From Lentisphaerota bacterium (GTDB lineage Bacteria; Verrucomicrobiota; Lentisphaeria; Victivallales; Victivallaceae): a DNA stretch of 53,832 bases. Positions 18,048 to 27,135 of this stretch are shown here, piece by piece. The stretch's first letter is position 1, and every line of letters begins with the position of its first letter. The DNA lies in the NCBI GenBank assembly GCA_015061625.1, contig SUWG01000017.1, forward strand, positions 1 through 53,832. The letters run 5' to 3'. The notes beneath the pieces are model-generated. The model saw nothing but the letters and a program-made list of their open reading frames with translations, searched no databases and was not told the origin of the DNA. Made by a program: the position numbers and the translations under genes.

Positions 18048-18396
18048 CAAAAGAAAAACGGAAAGTCGCGGCACTCCGTTGTCGTGCCTTGATCGATTTT
18101 TTTTGCGAAGCAGTGCGAGGCAAGGTCGATGTCAAACAGAGGCAACGGCTCGGTCACATACGGCAGTATGCTCCCTCGCCGCTGCCTTGACTTGGCGGCG
18201 ACCTTGCCGCATACAAAAACGAATCGGCCGTCGGGTGGAACGGCTCGGCGGGCGGCAGAGCCGCCCTTTACAGGGGGCGTTGCCCCCCGTACCCCCGGCA
18301 GATTTTTGCAGTCTGCCGGGTTTTTGTTTGTTTCGGCTCAACGGTAACTAACGGTAATTAACGGTAATTAACGGATAGCCGGCAGGGGCATTATCC
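18048..18396. other. 349-bp intergenic region with serial hairpins
   Basis: No gene seen. It contains GGGCGGC/GCCGCCC with a 3-nt loop (18250-18266), GGGGGC/GCCCCC with a 3-nt loop (18273-18287), the terminator at 18294-18325, and then an 11-bp direct repeat with core AACGGTAATTA, three copies around 18340-18375. GC-rich short-loop hairpins of this kind are common intergenic repeats in gut bacteria. Confidence 0.65.
18294..18325 (+). terminator. intrinsic terminator, probably of the rpoD transcript
   Basis: 9-bp arms CCCGGCAGA/TCTGCCGGG, 9-nt loop, then TTTTTG. It is the only hairpin in this region followed by a T-run on the plus strand, about 280 bp after the rpoD stop. Confidence 0.7.
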
Positions 18397-18476
18397 CGGC
18401 TAGCGTTGCTCCGTACTCATCCGTACCCCTCCGTACCTATCCGTACCGGGCGCATATCGAGCGCAAGCGAGCCGCA
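18397..18476. repeat. 80-bp dispersed repeat, copy B (CCGTAC x4)
   Basis: Differs from 12534-12613 at one base (CGGCTAGC versus CGGCTGGC). After the shared part come two more TGTCCGT words (18489-18503 region), then the aminotransferase stop codon. Confidence 0.9.
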
Positions 18477-18503
18477 GTGTGGTTCGGCTGTCCGTATTGT
18501 CCG

Positions 18504-19697
18504 TTAATTGCCGTTTGCGGCGAGAAAACGTTTGATCCTGACCAATGCTTCACGCAATTCATCCGCACCGGTCGCATAACAACAGCGGATAAATCCGTTG
18601 CCTCCCGGCCCGAATGCTTCACCGGGAACAACGGCGACGTGTTCCGCTTTGAGCAGTTTTTCCGCAAATTCAGCCGAACTCATCCCGGTATTTTTCACCG
18701 AGGCAAAGGCGTAAAATGCCCCATGCGGCATCAGACACGGCAGACCGGCATCATTCAAACCTTTGACGAAAAAATCCCGGCGGCTGCGGTAACTTTCCCG
18801 CATTTCATTCATCGCCTGACCACCGTTTTTGATCGCTTCCAATGCCGCTTCCTGGGCCACCGTCGGCGCACACATGATCGAATACTGGTGAATACGCATC
18901 ATCGCCGAAATCAATGCCGCCGGAGCGCAAACATAACCGACCCGCCAGCCGGTCATGGCAAATGCTTTGGAAAATCCATGCAAAAAGATCGTTCTTTCTT
19001 TCATCCCCGGCAAACTGGCAATGGAAACATGATCCCCGTCGTAATTCAATTCTGAATAAATTTCATCGGTCAGCACACACAAATCATACTTTTTGGCGAT
19101 TTCCGCCACGGCACGCAACTTGTTTTCCGGCATGATCGCTCCGGTCGGATTGCAGGGAAAATTCAGCAATATCGCTTTCGTTTTCGGAGTGATCGCTTTT
19201 TCGATATCTTCCGGCTCGACGGCAAACTCATTTTCCACTCTGGTCGTCACCGGCACCGGCACGCCGTGCGCCATGCAGATCTCCGCCGGATAGGAAACGT
19301 AACACGGCTCCGTATAGATCACCTCATCGCCGGGAGAAAGCAGCATACGGAAAGCCAGATCCAATGCCTCACTTACCCCGATGGTCACCAGACATTCGCT
19401 TTTGAAGTCATACTGCACATGGTAATTCTTTTCCACATAGTCGCAGATCGCCCGGCGCAACGCCGGGGTACCGAGGTTGGAGGTATAGGATGTATGTCCA
19501 CGCTCCAGCGAATAAATGCCGCTTTCCCGGATCGTCCACGGGGTAGTGAAATCCGGTTCGCCCACGCCCAGAGAGATCACATCATCCATCGCATTGACCA
19601 GATCAAAAAACTTTCTTATCCCGCTGGGCGGCAAATTGGCGATATGCGGCGCAATGAATTTTTCAGAAACAGATTTTGAGTCGTTCATATTCTTCAT
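18504..19697 (-). CDS. class I/II aminotransferase (alanine/aspartate type)
   Basis: About 397 residues, fold-type I PLP enzyme. Motifs: GEPDFTTP, NFPCNPTGA, DEIYSELNYDG, the PLP lysine in HGFSKAFAMTGWRVGY, and a C-terminal FIRCCYA substrate-carboxylate arginine. The pairing with an Lrp/AsnC regulator directly upstream resembles the Bacillus alaR-alaT arrangement, so alanine or aspartate transamination is the best guess. The start is uncertain: GTG 19700 and ATG 19697 are adjacent, ATG 19688 is also possible, and all overlap the regulator gene, suggesting coupling. Confidence 0.9.
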   Translation of the reverse strand: MKNMNDSKSVSEKFIAPHIANLPPSGIRKFFDLVNAMDDVISLGVGEPDFTTPWTIRESGIYSLERGHTSYTSNLGTPALRRAICDYVEKNYHVQYDFKSECLVTIGVSEALDLAFRMLLSPGDEVIYTEPCYVSYPAEICMAHGVPVPVTTRVENEFAVEPEDIEKAITPKTKAILLNFPCNPTGAIMPENKLRAVAEIAKKYDLCVLTDEIYSELNYDGDHVSIASLPGMKERTIFLHGFSKAFAMTGWRVGYVCAPAALISAMMRIHQYSIMCAPTVAQEAALEAIKNGGQAMNEMRESYRSRRDFFVKGLNDAGLPCLMPHGAFYAFASVKNTGMSSAEFAEKLLKAEHVAVVPGEAFGPGGNGFIRCCYATGADELREALVRIKRFLAANGN

Positions 19698-20148
19698 CAC
19701 TTTGCATTATCATACCGGATTCTTTATAACGTTTGAGTTGAAACGCCGTCGAAGTCGAAATCACTCCGTCGATCGTCGCCAGTTTGCCGGAAACAAAGTT
19801 GGCGACCTGCTGTAAGGAACTGCCTTCCACGGTCAACTGCAAATCATAATTCCCCGACAGCAGACACAGATCGGTAACTTCCGGAAATTTGGCGATCCGC
19901 CGGGCGACCCGGTCAAACCCGCCATCCCGGTTGGGGGTGACTTTCACTTCGATCAGGGCTTTGACCCGGCTTTCACTGCCGGGAGCCTCATCGGTAACGA
20001 TCGCCGTATAGCCGCGGATGACTCCGGATTTTTCCATGCCGCTGATTTCGGCGGCCACTTCAGATTCAGAAACATTGATCTGCCGGGCGATTTCCGCCGC
20101 CGACAGCCGGGCATTGCTCCGCAAAAGGGAAATAATTTTATCTTTCAT
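19663..20148 (-). CDS. Lrp/AsnC-family transcriptional regulator
   Basis: 161 residues, the family's usual size. N-terminal winged helix (about 1-50, LSAAEIARQINVSESEVAAEISGMEKSGVIRGY) and C-terminal RAM amino-acid-binding domain (about 65-140, LIEVKVTPNRDGGFDRVARRIAKFPEVTDLCLLSGNYDLQL in two parts). It probably senses an amino acid and controls the overlapping aminotransferase gene. ATGA overlap with the cdsA stop. Confidence 0.93.
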   Translation of the reverse strand: MKDKIISLLRSNARLSAAEIARQINVSESEVAAEISGMEKSGVIRGYTAIVTDEAPGSESRVKALIEVKVTPNRDGGFDRVARRIAKFPEVTDLCLLSGNYDLQLTVEGSSLQQVANFVSGKLATIDGVISTSTAFQLKRYKESGMIMQSDEEYERLKICF

Positions 20149-20975
20149 AATAAGTCCTTCATAAAATACAGCGGCCAGAAAAGCAAGCCGTTATAAATGA
20201 AACTATCCAATACATCAAATGCCCCGCCCATGCCGGGAACAAACGAACCGGAATCCTTGATATTGCACACCCGTTTGACCGCCGATTCAGTCAAATCTCC
20301 GAAAAAACTGCCGAATGACAGCACCACCGCCGAAACAATGTGCCACACCAAAGCCGTTCCCGCTCCGCCGAAACGGTAAAATGCCCACGATACCGCCAGC
20401 GAAAGGATCAAGCCGCCCAGCAGACCTTCATAAGATTTTTTCGGACTGACTTTGGGTGCGATCTTGTGGTTGCCGCCGGGCAGTTTGGCCGTAAGTGTGC
20501 CGACGATATACCCGCCGGTATCAGTCGCCTTGGTCACCAGACAGAGATACAGCAGCCAGTAACCAAATGGCTGGATAAAATACGAACACAACAGCAAAAC
20601 CAGTGACGGCGCAAACAATACGATCACCCCGGCAGTATTGAATACCCCCTCGACCGTTTCACTTTTCATCGTCAGCAATGCCCCGCATCCGGCAATGATC
20701 AACAGCACCGACAGCATCAGAACCGTATAAAACGCCACCGGCGCGGTGAATCCCGCCACCACGCCCAGCGCAATGATCCATACGATCAACGCCGCCGGCA
20801 ATACAAAGGTCTGCCGGCCGGAACGGTTCAGCATGGAACAACATTCACCGATGGCGGCACCCACCAACGCCGGAGCCGCAGCGGCAAACAGCCATACCCC
20901 CCCGGCTTCCCAGAAAAATATTCCGCCGAGCAAGGCCATCAACAACACAAAACCGATAATCCGGAATTTGAACAT
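20145..20975 (-). CDS. cdsA: phosphatidate cytidylyltransferase
   Basis: About 276 residues, multi-pass membrane protein (7-8 segments). It makes CDP-diacylglycerol from phosphatidate and CTP. The family signature is complete near the C-terminus: SFFGDLTESAVKRVCNIKDSG-SFVPGMGGAFDVLDS. The start is set to ATG 20975 (GGAG 11 nt upstream inside the end of the SIS gene); a longer in-frame extension to 21026 overlaps that gene. It overlaps the Lrp gene by 4 nt. Confidence 0.94.
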   Translation of the reverse strand: MFKFRIIGFVLLMALLGGIFFWEAGGVWLFAAAAPALVGAAIGECCSMLNRSGRQTFVLPAALIVWIIALGVVAGFTAPVAFYTVLMLSVLLIIAGCGALLTMKSETVEGVFNTAGVIVLFAPSLVLLLCSYFIQPFGYWLLYLCLVTKATDTGGYIVGTLTAKLPGGNHKIAPKVSPKKSYEGLLGGLILSLAVSWAFYRFGGAGTALVWHIVSAVVLSFGSFFGDLTESAVKRVCNIKDSGSFVPGMGGAFDVLDSFIYNGLLFWPLYFMKDLL

Positions 20976-20983
20976 AACTGAAA

Positions 20984-21625
20984 CTACTCCATCATTTTGA
21001 AAAATTGTGATTCCAACGCCAGACACAGGGTATGATACACCGGCAAATGCAACTCCTGGATCTTATACGTCTCTTTTTCCGGCACGGCGATCACCACATC
21101 GGCAAAATCCCGGCAACTGCCGTTTTTGCTCCCGGTCAGCAGGATCGTCCGGATATTTTTCGCTCTGGCGGCAATGAAAAGTTTGCGGATATTGCCCGCA
21201 TTGCCGCCGGTGGATATGCCGATCACCGCATCGCCCTGACGGCCGAGGGCCCACAACTGCTGGGCGAATGCCAGTTCCGGATCGACATCATTGCCGAATG
21301 CACTGGTCAATGCCGGATGGGAAAGCAGCGAAACCGCCCGCAAACCATATTGCAACGCCCCGGCAACAGCCGCCCCGTCACTGCCAGCGGCATTTTCAAA
21401 AATCTGCTTATCCTCCGCCGAAAGTTCCCGGCGGGATTTGAAGCCCTTGAGCAATTCACCGCAAATATGTTCCGCATCGGCGGCACTGCCGCCGTTGCCG
21501 GCCAGAAACAGGGTGTTGCCCCGCTTGAAAAGTTCTGTAAGTTCCACCGCCAGATCTCTGACCGACGGAGCAACATCTTTCAAAACAGGGTAACGCTCCA
21601 CCATTTCGGAAAAATACTTTTCCAT
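20984..21625 (-). CDS. SIS-domain protein, GmhA/DiaA-like phosphoheptose isomerase
   Basis: About 213 residues, one SIS domain. LFLAGNGGSAADAEHICGELLKGF and VIGISTGGNAGNIRKLF are typical of sedoheptulose-7-phosphate isomerases (GmhA), which start ADP-heptose synthesis for LPS inner core; DiaA-like proteins look alike. A histidine in LPVYHTLCLALE suits the GmhA catalytic His. A GTG directly precedes the chosen ATG 21625. It stands just upstream of cdsA, consistent with envelope synthesis. Confidence 0.85.
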   Translation of the reverse strand: MEKYFSEMVERYPVLKDVAPSVRDLAVELTELFKRGNTLFLAGNGGSAADAEHICGELLKGFKSRRELSAEDKQIFENAAGSDGAAVAGALQYGLRAVSLLSHPALTSAFGNDVDPELAFAQQLWALGRQGDAVIGISTGGNAGNIRKLFIAARAKNIRTILLTGSKNGSCRDFADVVIAVPEKETYKIQELHLPVYHTLCLALESQFFKMME

Positions 21626-21702
21626 CACACTTCATCCCATATTAAAAAGTTGACTTGTTTTTGCAAAATCTTTACTGACGTCAAAAATCAGGACAATAAC
21701 AA

Positions 21703-23070
21703 TTATTTAAAAACTTTCCAGATACCCGTTCCCCACAGCAACAAAATCAGCACCGGGATAACAAATTTGATATAATTTTTCATCCACAACGGGAACTTCC
21801 AACCCTTACCGGCATTCAATTCGTCATAAAGTTTTTCCACTCCCCAGCCGTAACGGCTGAAACAGAATATCAGCAGATAAACCCCGCCTAACGGCAACAA
21901 ATTGGAACTGACTATGAAATCTTCCAGATCCAGCACCGTACTGCTGCCGCCCAACGGATGAAATCCGCTCCAGATATTGAAGCCGAATATGCAAGGCAGT
22001 GCCAATACCATCAACGCCCCGCCGAAAACAGCGCAGGATATCTTGCGGTCCCATTTGAATTCATCCATGCCGAATGCCACCAGATTTTCAAAAACCGCAA
22101 TCAATGTGGATAACGCCGCCACCATCAGGAATACAAAGAACAATACCCCCCAGAAAAAGCCGAATTTCATGCTTTCAAACACCTTCGGCAACGTGACAAA
22201 AATCAATTCCGGCCCGCTGCCCGCATCGATCCCGAATGCCATGCAACTGGGGAAAATGATCAAGCCCGATGCGATCGCCACACAGGTATCCAGCACCACG
22301 ATCACCACCCCTTCCTGAAACAGTGATCTTTCCCGGCCGAAGTAACTGCCGCAAACCGCAATACTGCCGATGCCGACACTCAAGGTGAAAAATGCCTGCC
22401 CCATAGCGGCGTGAAAGGTCTCTATGAAACTCTTTCCGGCAAAATTGGAAAAATCCGGCGACAGAAAGAACTTCACCCCCGCCGATGCACCGGGCAGGGA
22501 AAGTGCCTGTATGATCAATACGATCAGCAGTACAAAAAGTCCGCCCATCATATATTTTATGCTTTTTTCCACCGTTTTCTGCACCCCGCCGAAGCATACC
22601 GCCACGGTCAACGCCAGTGAAACAAAAGATGTGACGATCTGTCTGCCCGGCGAAGCAAGCATTTTTCCGAAACTCTCATCCGCAAAAACTTTCTCATTGC
22701 CGCAGATAAAATTGACCGCATAATCCAACAGCCACCCGGTGACTACCACATAAAACATCAGCAAAATCATATTACCGGCAAAGAATACATAGGAGGGTTT
22801 GTGCCATGCAAAACGGCCCGCCGGATGCTGCAATTTGCGCAATGCTCCGGGCAATGTGCTTTGTCCGGCACGGCCGACTGCCAATTCCATAAGCAGCAGC
22901 GGAGTGCCGAATGCCAGCAGACAGACAAAATAAAGCAGCACAAAAAGTCCGCCGCCATACTGACCGGTGATGAATGGGAAACGCCACACATTGCCCAAAC
23001 CGATCGCACAACCGGCCGTCATAAAAATAAATCCGATCCTTGAAGCAAACTTTTCCCGCACTTCACCCAT
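21703..23070 (-). CDS. neurotransmitter:sodium symporter (NSS/SNF) family transporter
   Basis: 455 residues, about 11-12 membrane segments. The N-terminal signature FASRIGFIFMTAGCAIGLGNVWRFPFI, with the unwound TM1 motif for Na+ and substrate, is diagnostic. Bacterial members (LeuT, TnaT, MhsT) import amino acids with sodium; the substrate here is unknown. AAGGTTG precedes the ATG. Divergent from the nitroreductase gene. Confidence 0.94.
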   Translation of the reverse strand: MGEVREKFASRIGFIFMTAGCAIGLGNVWRFPFITGQYGGGLFVLLYFVCLLAFGTPLLLMELAVGRAGQSTLPGALRKLQHPAGRFAWHKPSYVFFAGNMILLMFYVVVTGWLLDYAVNFICGNEKVFADESFGKMLASPGRQIVTSFVSLALTVAVCFGGVQKTVEKSIKYMMGGLFVLLIVLIIQALSLPGASAGVKFFLSPDFSNFAGKSFIETFHAAMGQAFFTLSVGIGSIAVCGSYFGRERSLFQEGVVIVVLDTCVAIASGLIIFPSCMAFGIDAGSGPELIFVTLPKVFESMKFGFFWGVLFFVFLMVAALSTLIAVFENLVAFGMDEFKWDRKISCAVFGGALMVLALPCIFGFNIWSGFHPLGGSSTVLDLEDFIVSSNLLPLGGVYLLIFCFSRYGWGVEKLYDELNAGKGWKFPLWMKNYIKFVIPVLILLLWGTGIWKVFK

Positions 23071-23155
23071 TTTTTCAACCTTGTATATAACCGTAATTAC
23101 TGCAAACTACTTACTCTATAAGATAGCACAAAAACGGCTTTTTGTCAATATCAGG

Positions 23156-23184
23156 TTGATTTTTTTGCTTTTACCGTGTATGTT
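23156..23184 (+). promoter_or_regulatory. promoter of the nitroreductase gene
   Basis: TTGATT (23156-23161), 17-bp spacer, TATGTT (23179-23184), 36 bp before the ATG. Confidence 0.55.
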
Positions 23185-23220
23185 AATTATCAGCATATAC
23201 TTCAAACGGAGAAAACAACA

Positions 23221-23793
23221 ATGGATTTTGAACAACTTGCCTCCACCCGGCGCACCATCCGCCGCTTTCAGCAACGGCCCGTGCCGGATGCGGAATTGAA
23301 ACATCTGGTCGCAATGGCGCGTTTCGCTTCCTGCGGTTCCAATAAACAACTTTTGCGCTACATCATCATCCGGGAAAGCGCAACCGTCAAAAAAGTTTTC
23401 GACTGCACCCGCTGGGCCGGAATGGTCGCCCCCCGCCGCACTCCGGTCTGGGGCGCAGATGCTCCTTTGTCATTCATCGCCGTAACGGTGCCGGCCGATG
23501 CCGCACCGATCGTCATTGCCGATGCCGGGGCGGCGATCCAGAGTATCGAATTTGCCGCCTGGGAAAGGGGTTTGGGCTGCTGCTGGTTCGCCTCTTTCGA
23601 TCCGGCGGTGGTCAAAGAAGCGGTAAATCTGACAGATTCCCGCAAAGTTCTCTATTTAGTGGCGGTCGGCTTCCCCGCAGAATCCCCCGTGACCGAAGAA
23701 GCCGTGGCCGGTAATGTCGCCTATTATCTGGACGATCAGGATATTCTGCACGTTCCCAAACTCCCGGTAGATGAGATTTGTCAATGGAAATGA
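23221..23793 (+). CDS. nitroreductase-family flavoprotein
   Basis: 190 residues, usual for FMN-dependent nitroreductases. DFEQLASTRRTIRRFQQRPV gives the FMN-phosphate-binding arginine cluster; ADAGAAIQSIEFAAWERGLGCCWFASF is the second conserved block; VAVGFPAE is the third. Function could be quinone or nitro-compound reduction, or flavin handling. GGAG 9 nt before ATG 23221 sets the start. The end overlaps the O-antigen-ligase-like gene. Confidence 0.92.
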   Translation: MDFEQLASTRRTIRRFQQRPVPDAELKHLVAMARFASCGSNKQLLRYIIIRESATVKKVFDCTRWAGMVAPRRTPVWGADAPLSFIAVTVPADAAPIVIADAGAAIQSIEFAAWERGLGCCWFASFDPAVVKEAVNLTDSRKVLYLVAVGFPAESPVTEEAVAGNVAYYLDDQDILHVPKLPVDEICQWK

Positions 23794-25553
23794 TTTTTGC
23801 CGACCTCCGGAAATTTTTCCGTTACCTTGCCGCCATCCTTTTGCTGACCGCTCCATTTATGGCGATGCCGCTGGCATTCGGCCGACTCGGCGGTCTGCCG
23901 GTGCCGCTTTTCGGTCTGGTTCAATGTGTCACTATGCCGGTCATGACTCTGCTTGCCATGGCAGTTATCGCCGCCTTTCCGGAAGAATTGCTGCCGCTGT
24001 GGCACAATCGCAAACTGAAATTTCTGCTGTTGTCTGCCGGAGCATACACCTTGGTCTTATGCTGGCAACTGCTCATTGCCCGCATCACCGGTGAAGAATT
24101 CCTCGGCGGGATGTTTTTCGTTGTCATGCCGCTGGCGGCGGCAGCGTTGAACCGGGAATTGCGCCGTATCCTGCCATTTTTTGCCGCAACCGGAGCATTG
24201 CTGATCTACTGGAGCGGATGCACTTCGGAAAACTTCACCGGCCTGCTGGGCAACTGGAACTGGAGTTGCGGCTTGCTTACCGCCTTGATCCCCGCCATCT
24301 TTCTCGCCGGAAAATATCAGCATTGGCAACGCTGGTCGCTGATCGCCCTGACCGTATTTTTTGCGGCAAGTTTCTGCATCTCTCCGGAAAGATTCCCCCG
24401 CTCGGCCCTGCTCGCCGCCGCAGTGGCAACCGGGATCATTTTTCTGCGGGAAAAGATGCCGGAAAGGAAATTTTCCAAAGCCCTGATCGCCGTTACAGCG
24501 GCAGTCACCGGAATATTTTTCATTTTCATCTCCTCGTATGATCTGCCGGATACCCGTTTCCAAATCTGGCGCGGGGCATTGGATTCTCTGCTCCATGAAC
24601 CGCTGACCGGAGCCGGGAGCGGACACTTCAGCGAGATCATCCGGGCCAATCTTTATGAAAGTTTCTACTTTACGGAATTCGCCGCCGGACACATCGACCA
24701 CGCCCACAATGATCTGCTCAATATCTTCACAGAATGCGGTATTTTCGGTGCAATATTCTACTTTGCCGCCCTGCTCACGCTTCTGCCGGTACGCACGAAA
24801 AACGATCACGATAAACTTGCCAAATGGATCTTCGCCGTCATGCTGGTTTGCGGTTGTTTCGATCAACACAATATCACCGTGCCGGGAGCTTCCTTTACGG
24901 CTCTTGCCGCCGGAATACTGCTGATCCCGGCCAAACGCTTCGCTCCGCCGCCGCTCCCGGCCGGAAGTTACACGGCTCTTCAAACATTCGCCGGGATCGT
25001 GCTGTTTTTATGTGCTTTCAATATGGCGGAGATCAACTGGCGGGCCACCAGGTTTATCCGTCAGGGGGATATGATGCTTCTGCGGGGCGATATCAATGGC
25101 GCACTGCAGAAATACGCCAGTTCCATGCGAAAGAAAGTCACCCGCCACGCCCTCTATCAGAGTGCGGAAATTTATCTGCTCAAACAACAGCCGCAATGCA
25201 CTATGGATATGATCGCCAAAATGGAAAAAGATCTGCATATCAGCAACTACCGCCACACCCAGAGGTTTCAGGCCATCGCCGCTTTGCAGACCGGAAATCC
25301 GGCTCTGGCGATCGCCGCATGGGAAAAGGAGATGCTCAACGCCCCATACAGTGTGATCAATGCCCACTTCCAATGTTTTCTGGTCCGGACCGCCGGGATG
25401 GACAGCACCGTTATCCAAGCCGCCGATCAGCACTTTCTGGAACTTTGTCAAATGCGCAACCTCGATCCGCAGGATATCCAACGCGATTTCACCCCGGAAA
25501 TGGATGATGCCGCTTTCCCGCCGGAGATACGGGAGGCTTATTTTCAGAAATAG
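23784..25553 (+). CDS. O-antigen ligase/polymerase-like (Wzy_C) membrane protein with TPR-like tail
   Basis: About 589 residues. Residues 1-380 form about 11 membrane segments with the Wzy_C signature: RFQIWRGALDSLLHEPLTGAGSGHF and HIDHAHNDLLNIFTECGIFGAIFYF (periplasmic His/Asp loop). After a last membrane helix near 390-410, the remaining 180 residues are helical repeats of TPR type (ALQKYASSMRKK, ALYQSAEIYLLKQQP). Such proteins join or polymerise surface glycans, or act as oligosaccharyltransferases. ATG 23784 or ATG 23790 could be the start; both overlap the nitroreductase stop. No other glycan gene is adjacent. Confidence 0.85.
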   Translation: MEMIFADLRKFFRYLAAILLLTAPFMAMPLAFGRLGGLPVPLFGLVQCVTMPVMTLLAMAVIAAFPEELLPLWHNRKLKFLLLSAGAYTLVLCWQLLIARITGEEFLGGMFFVVMPLAAAALNRELRRILPFFAATGALLIYWSGCTSENFTGLLGNWNWSCGLLTALIPAIFLAGKYQHWQRWSLIALTVFFAASFCISPERFPRSALLAAAVATGIIFLREKMPERKFSKALIAVTAAVTGIFFIFISSYDLPDTRFQIWRGALDSLLHEPLTGAGSGHFSEIIRANLYESFYFTEFAAGHIDHAHNDLLNIFTECGIFGAIFYFAALLTLLPVRTKNDHDKLAKWIFAVMLVCGCFDQHNITVPGASFTALAAGILLIPAKRFAPPPLPAGSYTALQTFAGIVLFLCAFNMAEINWRATRFIRQGDMMLLRGDINGALQKYASSMRKKVTRHALYQSAEIYLLKQQPQCTMDMIAKMEKDLHISNYRHTQRFQAIAALQTGNPALAIAAWEKEMLNAPYSVINAHFQCFLVRTAGMDSTVIQAADQHFLELCQMRNLDPQDIQRDFTPEMDDAAFPPEIREAYFQK

Positions 25554-25604
25554 ATCATCCTGATTTTCGGAAAAAATACAAATTGCGGCGGCAGACTATC
25601 TGAT

Positions 25605-26582
25605 TCACCGTATGCAACGGGCAGTGCCGCTGCTCTGCACCGGTTCGGCCCGGTCAAGCAGCTTTTCCAACTCACTCATCGTGGATAAGGTCGATGCTTC
25701 CGCCCGCAACGCCGACGGAAATCCCCGCCCTTTAAGATAGTCGTGGACGATTTTCCTCGCTTGCCGCATCGCAGAATTTTCGCCATACAATGCGATCATT
25801 TCTGAAACATGATAATGAACCACTTCCCGCCACTCATCCAGAGTCGGCGGCGGCAAATGGTCAGTTAATTCACCGAACAGCCACGGATTGCCCATGATCC
25901 CCTGCGCCAGCATCACCCGCGAACAACCCGTTTCCCGGCGCATTTCATCATACGTCGCTGGCGAATTGACTCCCCCGTTGGCGATCACCGGAATTGCCGG
26001 AAAACTCTCTTGCACCGCCCGGATAATGGGAAATTTGACTCCGCCGGTGTAAAAATGCGCTCTGGTACGCCCGTGGATGGTCAATGCCTGCGCTCCGGCA
26101 TCGACCAGACCGGCACACAATTTCAAGGTTGGTTCCGGATCATCCTCATCCAGAATACGCATTTTGGCGGTCAATGTATATTTGCTGACTTTGGCGATCG
26201 CCGCAAAACAACGCAACGCATGGTCGATATTCTGCCCCAATGCCGCCCCAGCCCCCTTTTTCACCACTTTGGGAACCGGACAACCGAGGTTGAAGTCCAG
26301 CAATGAAAAATCCCTTTCATTGAGTTTCAATGCCGCTTTGGTCAGCAACGCCTCATCGGCCCCGACCAGCTGCACCGCCAGAAAATCTTCCTCATCACCC
26401 CGCTTGAGCAACACTTCGCCGTTGCCATTGGCATAAGCCAGACTGGCGGCATCGACCATTTCGGTAAAGGCATAGCGGCAACCGCAACGATACGCCGCGC
26501 GGCGGTATGCCAGATCGGTAAAGCCGGATAAAGGAGCCATTATCAGCGCATTTTCCGGATAAAGCAGATTTTTTCCGCTCAT
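25605..26582 (-). CDS. dus: tRNA-dihydrouridine synthase
   Basis: 325 residues, FMN TIM barrel. It reduces uridines in tRNA D-loops. Motifs: MAPLSGFTDLAYRR, catalytic Cys in LDFNLGCPVPKVVKKGAG, LTIHGRTRAHFYTG, VIANGGVNSPATYDEM and MLAQGIMGNPWLFGEL. Closest in pattern to DusB, but the subfamily is not certain. The ATG shares one base with the TGA of the upstream gene (TGATG). Confidence 0.94.
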   Translation of the reverse strand: MSGKNLLYPENALIMAPLSGFTDLAYRRAAYRCGCRYAFTEMVDAASLAYANGNGEVLLKRGDEEDFLAVQLVGADEALLTKAALKLNERDFSLLDFNLGCPVPKVVKKGAGAALGQNIDHALRCFAAIAKVSKYTLTAKMRILDEDDPEPTLKLCAGLVDAGAQALTIHGRTRAHFYTGGVKFPIIRAVQESFPAIPVIANGGVNSPATYDEMRRETGCSRVMLAQGIMGNPWLFGELTDHLPPPTLDEWREVVHYHVSEMIALYGENSAMRQARKIVHDYLKGRGFPSALRAEASTLSTMSELEKLLDRAEPVQSSGTARCIR

Positions 26583-27115
26583 CAGAAAAGCAACGTCCGC
26601 TGGCGGCGCGCCTCGGCCACCGCCTCGGCGGTCAATTCGTCGAGCATCTTATCGCGCAACTCCTTGCTCATCGCCATAAAGTGACCCATCAACTCATTTT
26701 CCTGCGCGGAAAGGCTGGTATATTCCGTCGGTTTCGCCGGAGTTTCCAATGCATCGGCGAACTTTCTGATGATCTGCCGTTTCTCTTTTTCACCGAAAAT
26801 GGCAAATTCATCCAGCAGAACTTTCTGTTCGCTGATCATCTCGACCAATTCCGCATGGCGGCGGTAGGATGCTCCCAGACGCGGCGGCGGTTCTTTGATC
26901 GGCTCCGGCCCCTCAAGGTAAGGCTTCAACAGCGGATAGATCTTATCCCATGTTTCATTACGGATATTTTTCGCCTGACGGTCGATATAGCGGCGCAACA
27001 ACTCCAGCCGGATGCCGTTGAGCCGGGAAATATCCTCAAATGAAAGGTTATCGGAACACTTTTCAATAATATCAATCAATTCTTTATTGAAATTTTTTTC
27101 GCTTTTATCTGCCAT
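26582..27115 (-). CDS. hypothetical protein, 177 residues, HTH-like N-terminus
   Basis: Not recognised as a named family. The N-terminal part (SFEDISRLNGIRLELLRRYIDRQAKNIRNETWDKIYPLLKPYL) looks like a small Cro-type helix-turn-helix, then a proline-rich link (PEPIKEPPPR), then a long helical C-terminus rich in Lys/Glu/Arg. GGAG 7 nt upstream fixes ATG 27115. Coupled to dus by the TGATG junction and 20 bp after the upstream exported protein. Confidence 0.7.
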   Translation of the reverse strand: MADKSEKNFNKELIDIIEKCSDNLSFEDISRLNGIRLELLRRYIDRQAKNIRNETWDKIYPLLKPYLEGPEPIKEPPPRLGASYRRHAELVEMISEQKVLLDEFAIFGEKEKRQIIRKFADALETPAKPTEYTSLSAQENELMGHFMAMSKELRDKMLDELTAEAVAEARRQRTLLF

Positions 27116-27135
27116 GGATATTCTCCGTTTTATCC

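Noticed and set aside
18048..18351. Arg/Pro-rich frames after rpoD
   Set aside because: They span hairpins and an intrinsic terminator; composition is that of GC-rich intergenic repeats.
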